In this document: in pieces, positions 60,440 through 64,000 of the stretch | How positions within the stretch are numbered: the stretch's first letter is position 1 | Layout of the letters: each line of letters opens with the position of its first letter | Source: AP-15 sp963733945 | GTDB taxonomy: Bacteria; Pseudomonadota; Alphaproteobacteria; ATCC43930; CGMCC-115725 | Direction: 5' to 3' | Assembly (NCBI GenBank): GCA_963733945.1 | Contig: CAVTFD010000022.1 | Span: 127,759 to 191,758, forward strand | DNA length: 64,000 nucleotides | Notes under the pieces: generated by a model | Databases searched by the model: none | What the model saw: the letters and a program-made list of their open reading frames with translations, nothing else | Told to the model about the DNA's origin: nothing | Program-made: the position numbers and the translations under genes

Positions 60440-60766
60440 ATGCTCTACGAACTGCGCGTTTATCATTGCCTGCCGGGCCGCCTGCCGGATCTTCTCAAGC
60501 GCTTCGACACGATCACCTTGGGGATCTGGAAGCGGCACGGCATCGAGCAGGCCGGGTTCTGGACCACGGCAATCGGCGACTCGAACCAGGCGCTCTATTA
60601 CCTGCTCAAATGGGAATCGCTCGCCGACCGCGAAAAGAAGTGGAACGCGTTCCAGGCCGACCCCGAATGGCACACCAAGCGCGCCGAGACCGAAAAAAAC
60701 GGCGCGATCGTCGCCCGGGTCGAGAACAGTATCCTGCAGCCGACCAATTTCTCCGCGGTTAAATAA
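60440..60766 (+). CDS. NIPSNAP-family protein 2
   Basis: 108 residues, a close paralogue of the preceding gene: MLYELRVYHCLPGRLPDLLK, then GIEQAGFWTTAIGDSNQALY, then EKNGAIVARVENSILQPTNF. The same length and about 65% identity by eye indicate a tandem duplication, parallel to that of the amidases. Only 15 bp separate the two. Confidence 0.9.
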   Translation: MLYELRVYHCLPGRLPDLLKRFDTITLGIWKRHGIEQAGFWTTAIGDSNQALYYLLKWESLADREKKWNAFQADPEWHTKRAETEKNGAIVARVENSILQPTNFSAVK

Positions 60767-61168
60767 GCCTCGCCGAAGTAGCTCGGAGACCAATCAGGAA
60801 CGAGCCGGCGCATCCGCCCGTCACCCCTGGGCCCGGCCCTGGCTTGGCCGGGGGGTCGACGGGCTGGCGTCGAGCGTCGGTCAATTGCTGCTGATCTCGC
60901 ACGCCGCCCGGCGGATACCTAACCAACCTAACGTTTCGGTTAATTCGGCAGGTACGCCTACATAATCGCAATTCGCAGGTTGGCGCTCTCAAGGGCCGAG
61001 TATCCGGAATGTTGAGTTTTAGTCGCTCATGCCCTGACTTCATGATGAATTTTTTCCCCAGTGTGAGCCACTTCACAATCTCTACCGATTCATCGAGCTA
61101 TCCTGAATCTATTTCGGCGGGCAGCTGACCGTCCGGCTGCTAGACTTCTCGAATGAAAGGAGGCTAGT
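60767..61168. other. Intergenic region, terminator-like hairpin at its left
   Basis: A GC-rich stem CCCGGCC (60832-60838) with GGCCGGG (60846-60852) and a 7-nt loop could end the amidase/NIPSNAP transcript, but no T-run follows. The rest is less GC-rich and holds no supported gene. ATGAAAGGAGGCTAGT just before the next start supplies its ribosome site. Confidence 0.35.
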
Positions 61169-62662
61169 ATGCGTACGTTCGCAAAGGATTCCAAGAGAAC
61201 TCAGGAGACTACGTCTCTTAAGGATACAGCGCCCGCCCGGTCACGCTTCGGGCCCAGCAATCTGGTGAACTACCAACCATTGGATAGCGAACCGGATACC
61301 ATACTACCGTCACATGTCGATAAAGCAATAGGCGCAACAGGACAGCCCCTTGGACCAGAAACCCGCCCTCTTATGGAGCAGCGTTTTGGTCATGATTTTA
61401 GCAAGGTTCGCATATACAGCGATTCTGAAGCCGCGAATTCTACCGCTACTTTGAACGCTCGCGCCTACACCCTTGGCAGTAACATTGTTTTCGGCGCTGG
61501 AGAATATGCGCCCCAAACACGATCTGGAAAATCATTGTTGGCCCACGAGTTGGCCCACGTTGCCCAACAAGGAGGCACTCCAGCCGCCATCCGGGGGAGG
61601 CTGAGTATGAGCAACCCAGCCGAAAGCCATGAGCAATCTGCGGACGCAGTAGCGCGCGCAGTTATGAACACCAGCATGCCTTCGGGTTCAGCTGCACTAC
61701 GAATCCGGGAACAACTACGGATGACCGCTTTATCGAGCCCGGTCATCCAACGGGCTGTAAAGACCTGGGGTGGGGACTTTGATACGGACAAATACGAGTC
61801 AACCAAAGATCCTGGCATGGATGGCGTTGAAATCGAATTACGCTTTAAACCCAGCACGAATGTAAACGCCGAGTTAATTGGCATGACCCAAAGTGTTCGT
61901 CCTAGCGAGAAGGGAACACCTTTTGCCATCGGAAGCGGGAAGGACAAAACGACTTTGGAAAGTCGAATGATCCCTGCCGGTGAAGCTGGAGCCGGTACCG
62001 GAATCGATGTACTTCCCGCTTATGGCAACCCACTCTATGCCGCGGCCAAACCGGGAGCCAAAGATACTCTGGCTGATACATCCACAGTTGCTTCTTGGGG
62101 GCAACATGGATGGCGATATACCGACAAAGCAGGTAAACTGCAAACAAAAGATGCTTTCCTAAAAGATCGACCTCAGTTGTTGTCGTCACGAAAAGAGTCC
62201 AAGCAGATTTTCGAAACCACGGCCCTGGCAGTGAAGGGTGACCAAACCGGTACGTTCTACGGTTCCGTCCAGTGGGGCTGGGAAAAGGATGCGGCCGACA
62301 AGGTTACCAAACTGCCTCTGTCGTTGGTGTCACAAGGCGTGCCAAGCGCCACCTTTGGCAGAGCCTCCGAATTGTGGAACAAAGCCAAGACCTCGGAGGG
62401 CAAGGAGACCATCGACCTGCCGGTTGTCAGCGTCAAGGTCATCGCTGGCGCGAATGAAGAACTGTTCGCAAATCCTGATGATGCGCAAGGATCGTCCATG
62501 ATTCCGGGAACGCCGCTACCCGTTGGTACCCGGTTTCGTGTTCTGCGGGATGCGCAATACGTCGTGGTTCATCCGGTTATTTATATTGAAATCGTAGACG
62601 GCCCTTTGACCGGTCAACGAGGCTATATCTTGACTACCGTTGCATCCCGCAACGAACGATAA
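61169..62662 (+). CDS. DUF4157 domain protein (eCIS/polymorphic-toxin associated)
   Basis: 497 residues. Residues 58-140 are the DUF4157 domain: LGPETRPLMEQRFGHDFSKV, then ARAYTLGSNIVFGAGEYAPQ, then SLLAHELAHVAQQG with a metallopeptidase-like HELAH at 126-130. The domain marks effectors or cargo of extracellular contractile injection systems and other polymorphic toxins. The remaining 350 residues have no recognised catalytic domain; the end (LPVGTRFRVLRDAQYVVV, then IYIEIVDGPLTGQRGY) looks like an SH3-type barrel. ATG 61169 follows AAAGGAGGC. It is less GC-rich than the rest of the window, a sign of transfer. No sheath or tube genes are visible in this window. Confidence 0.8.
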   Translation: MRTFAKDSKRTQETTSLKDTAPARSRFGPSNLVNYQPLDSEPDTILPSHVDKAIGATGQPLGPETRPLMEQRFGHDFSKVRIYSDSEAANSTATLNARAYTLGSNIVFGAGEYAPQTRSGKSLLAHELAHVAQQGGTPAAIRGRLSMSNPAESHEQSADAVARAVMNTSMPSGSAALRIREQLRMTALSSPVIQRAVKTWGGDFDTDKYESTKDPGMDGVEIELRFKPSTNVNAELIGMTQSVRPSEKGTPFAIGSGKDKTTLESRMIPAGEAGAGTGIDVLPAYGNPLYAAAKPGAKDTLADTSTVASWGQHGWRYTDKAGKLQTKDAFLKDRPQLLSSRKESKQIFETTALAVKGDQTGTFYGSVQWGWEKDAADKVTKLPLSLVSQGVPSATFGRASELWNKAKTSEGKETIDLPVVSVKVIAGANEELFANPDDAQGSSMIPGTPLPVGTRFRVLRDAQYVVVHPVIYIEIVDGPLTGQRGYILTTVASRNER

Positions 62663-62673
62663 GAGGCGCGGCA

Positions 62674-63267
62674 ATGAATGGAGAATTACCAGTAGAGATT
62701 CGGCAAGCTTACCCAGGTGACCTCGCAAATCGGCTAACCGAACTAGGATATATCGGACTTTTCCAACAAGCCGGCGAAGCTGCCCTGAAGGACGTTTGGA
62801 ATGCTCCCGATGCTCCAAACGCTTTAGAGACCATCGCCGTTTCCTCCAATGCCCCGATGTTGGCCCGGTTTCTCGCCGCTGAGATCTTGTTCTCCCAAGG
62901 CGACGTTCGTCGAGTAGAAAAACACAAACAAGTACTTGCCGACGTTTATATGGCTGCATTAGCTGATAACTTCACAGAAGCCGCCAATCCTTGGGGACTG
63001 CCGAGTGTAACGGTCGGACTTGCGGGGGAGCACCTGCTCGCGATCGGTGAACCGATGCTGCCTAAGCTCCTCAATTTGTTGGACAACTATGAGCGTCTCT
63101 ATTACGAAGGAAGTCAGGAAGCCACGCTGGGACATCACTGCGGCTATCGCGTCAAGGATTTAGCAGCTTATTTTATTACCAAGCTCAGGAATGTCCCTTC
63201 TGAACCAGAAGAGGATCCCGGTAGACGCGACAAGGCAATTGAGAAACTGAAACATGCGGTGAAGTAG
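62674..63267 (+). CDS. Helical protein following the DUF4157 gene, unrecognised
   Basis: 197 residues, mostly alpha-helical with repeat-like helical pairs (ELGYIGLFQQAGEAALKDVW, then LARFLAAEILFSQGDVRRVE, then LLAIGEPMLPKLLNLLDNYE), resembling HEAT-type proteins. No cysteine cluster, no signal peptide. It starts 11 bp after the DUF4157 gene, so they are co-transcribed; an immunity or chaperone role is plausible but unproven. Its composition matches that gene and differs from the rest of the window. Confidence 0.6.
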   Translation: MNGELPVEIRQAYPGDLANRLTELGYIGLFQQAGEAALKDVWNAPDAPNALETIAVSSNAPMLARFLAAEILFSQGDVRRVEKHKQVLADVYMAALADNFTEAANPWGLPSVTVGLAGEHLLAIGEPMLPKLLNLLDNYERLYYEGSQEATLGHHCGYRVKDLAAYFITKLRNVPSEPEEDPGRRDKAIEKLKHAVK

Positions 63268-63290
63268 TTCACAGCGAGGGCAATATCGCG

Positions 63291-63905
63291 ATGCAAAACA
63301 ACGAACCAAATGAAAGAGCCAGTAGGGAGCAAGATCTGACTCGGCTTGAGCGCCCGGTCGAGCGCGGCGCCCTGTTTACCCACACCATTGTCAGCCAGAA
63401 CGCCGACCGTATTCACGAAGTCGAGTCTTTACGGGCTTACCGACGTCCTGATCGAGAGAGGGATCCTTACGCAAGATGAGGTTATTCAGGCTGCGGGAAA
63501 AGTACGCCAACAGATAGAGGAAAACGGCCAGACCGTAGGACCTGGCATCAAACTTCGTATTGAGGGAGATAGCGCCAAGCAAGATGATTTTGTTTCGGTT
63601 AATTGCTCTGAGCGCCTTCATATTTGTAAGGCAGGCTGTTGCCGGCCACATTTTGCCCTGACTGCCTAGGACGTTGAATCAGGGAGAATCAAATGGGATT
63701 TGGGTGAACCGGATTATATTCGCCAAGCGTGTGCCGACAATACAGTTGTGCTAGGGATGAGCGAATCTGGAAGGATTTCGATAAGATGATCCTCAACGAG
63801 GAATGGATTGAAGAAAATCTTCGCGCCAGCAAGCCCCGTCTCGTCACAGTCCCAATGCTGCCTCAGAAGGTTGTCTATCGACGCGCCGACAGCAAGTCTA
63901 CATAA
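63291..63905 (+). pseudogene. YkgJ-type cysteine-cluster protein, multiply damaged
   Basis: From ATG 63291 the frame reads NERASREQDLTRLERPVERG, then LFTHTIVSQNADRIHEVE. From about 63422 a second frame gives LYGLTDVLIERGILTQDEVI, then NCSERLHICKAGCCRPHFAL, the CxxxxxxCxxxCC start of YkgJ/zinc- or iron-chelating proteins, and meets TAG at 63667. After the stop the same frame continues DVESGRIKWDLGEPDYIRQA, then a third frame gives RIWKDFDKMILNEEWIEENL and the stop at 63905. The later cysteines of the family are missing. So the gene has two frameshifts, a nonsense codon and an internal deletion. It is inactive. Confidence 0.65.
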
Positions 63906-64000
63906 TCGCACTGTGCCGCGCGGCCTTCCTCGGCGGCCTCTCGAAAAGGAAAGCCAGTCTATAGAGGTTCACTCCTCCGCGCGCGCCGCCGAGCGTCACG
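63906..64000. other. Right edge of window
   Basis: Too short to interpret. GC-rich palindromic runs (CGCGCGGCC, GCGCGCGCCG) are present. No gene is supported. Confidence 0.2.

Noticed and set aside
1..64000. CRISPR arrays, rRNA, riboswitches and phage structural genes
   Set aside because: No regularly spaced identical repeats, no rRNA-like sequence, no riboswitch core and no capsid or tail genes were recognised by reading; small or divergent RNAs could be missed.

Overview
The window reads as GC-rich chromosomal DNA from an alphaproteobacterium. The best evidence is a TrcR/DUF1013 cell-cycle regulator beside a DUF1192 protein, a CtrA-family response regulator, and dispersed palindromic repeats of the kind common in that class. 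I cannot name a genus. Base composition and gene style change little along the window, but gene integrity does: about 0-2.6 kb and 32-53 kb hold most of the relics, while the rest is mostly intact.

Layout. 0-2.8 kb: start of an IS1595-type transposase at the left edge, then a small membrane-protein group (DUF2933, an ICMT-like methyltransferase, a lycopene-cyclase-domain protein, a 161-aa membrane protein, a 41-aa membrane peptide); two of these carry frameshifts. 2.9-9 kb: an alpha/beta hydrolase, DUF29, DUF1192, TrcR, a divergent CtrA paralogue, a frameshifted MFS transporter and RecX. 9-13 kb: MscS channel, PaiB-like flavin protein, LysE exporter, glutathione peroxidase-like protein. 13-20.6 kb: an unusual membrane/ferredoxin/adenylate cyclase fusion, divergent from a gliding-type ABC operon (ATPase, permease, GldG-like, DUF4340) that continues into DUF1289 and a small lipoprotein. 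20.6-29 kb: TPR and sulfotransferase-like genes, a luciferase-like monooxygenase coupled to a serine hydrolase with a glycine-rich repeat insert, an M20 amidohydrolase and a cNMP-gated CPA1 antiporter.

29-53 kb is an accessory catabolic region: MocR regulator and tautomerase, alpha/beta hydrolase, amine oxidase, GST, isochorismatase-like hydrolase, two amidohydrolases, several VOC and cupin proteins, a PEP-mutase/isocitrate-lyase-like enzyme, an ADP-forming acyl-CoA synthetase, an HpcH/HpaI aldolase, and a thiolase/OB-fold/ThDP-enzyme operon. It is scattered with relics (IS630, Baeyer-Villiger monooxygenase, serine recombinase, VOC) and mobile repeats. Its most striking feature is three copies of the last 166 bp of the acyl-CoA synthetase gene, separating a BrnT-type toxin-antitoxin pair and an aldolase/VOC pair. 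A tRNA-Pro(GGG) gene lies at its right end.

54-61 kb: VOC protein, TPR protein, a secreted two-domain beta-sandwich protein, two coupled amidases and two tandem NIPSNAP genes. 61-64 kb: a DUF4157 protein (the metal-binding domain associated with extracellular contractile injection systems and polymorphic toxins), an unrecognised partner and a decayed YkgJ-type cysteine-cluster gene.

At least eight otherwise well-conserved reading frames are interrupted, most by a single-base indel. Some may be assembly errors, so they are reported as frameshifts rather than proven pseudogenes. No CRISPR array or rRNA was seen; one tRNA was found.
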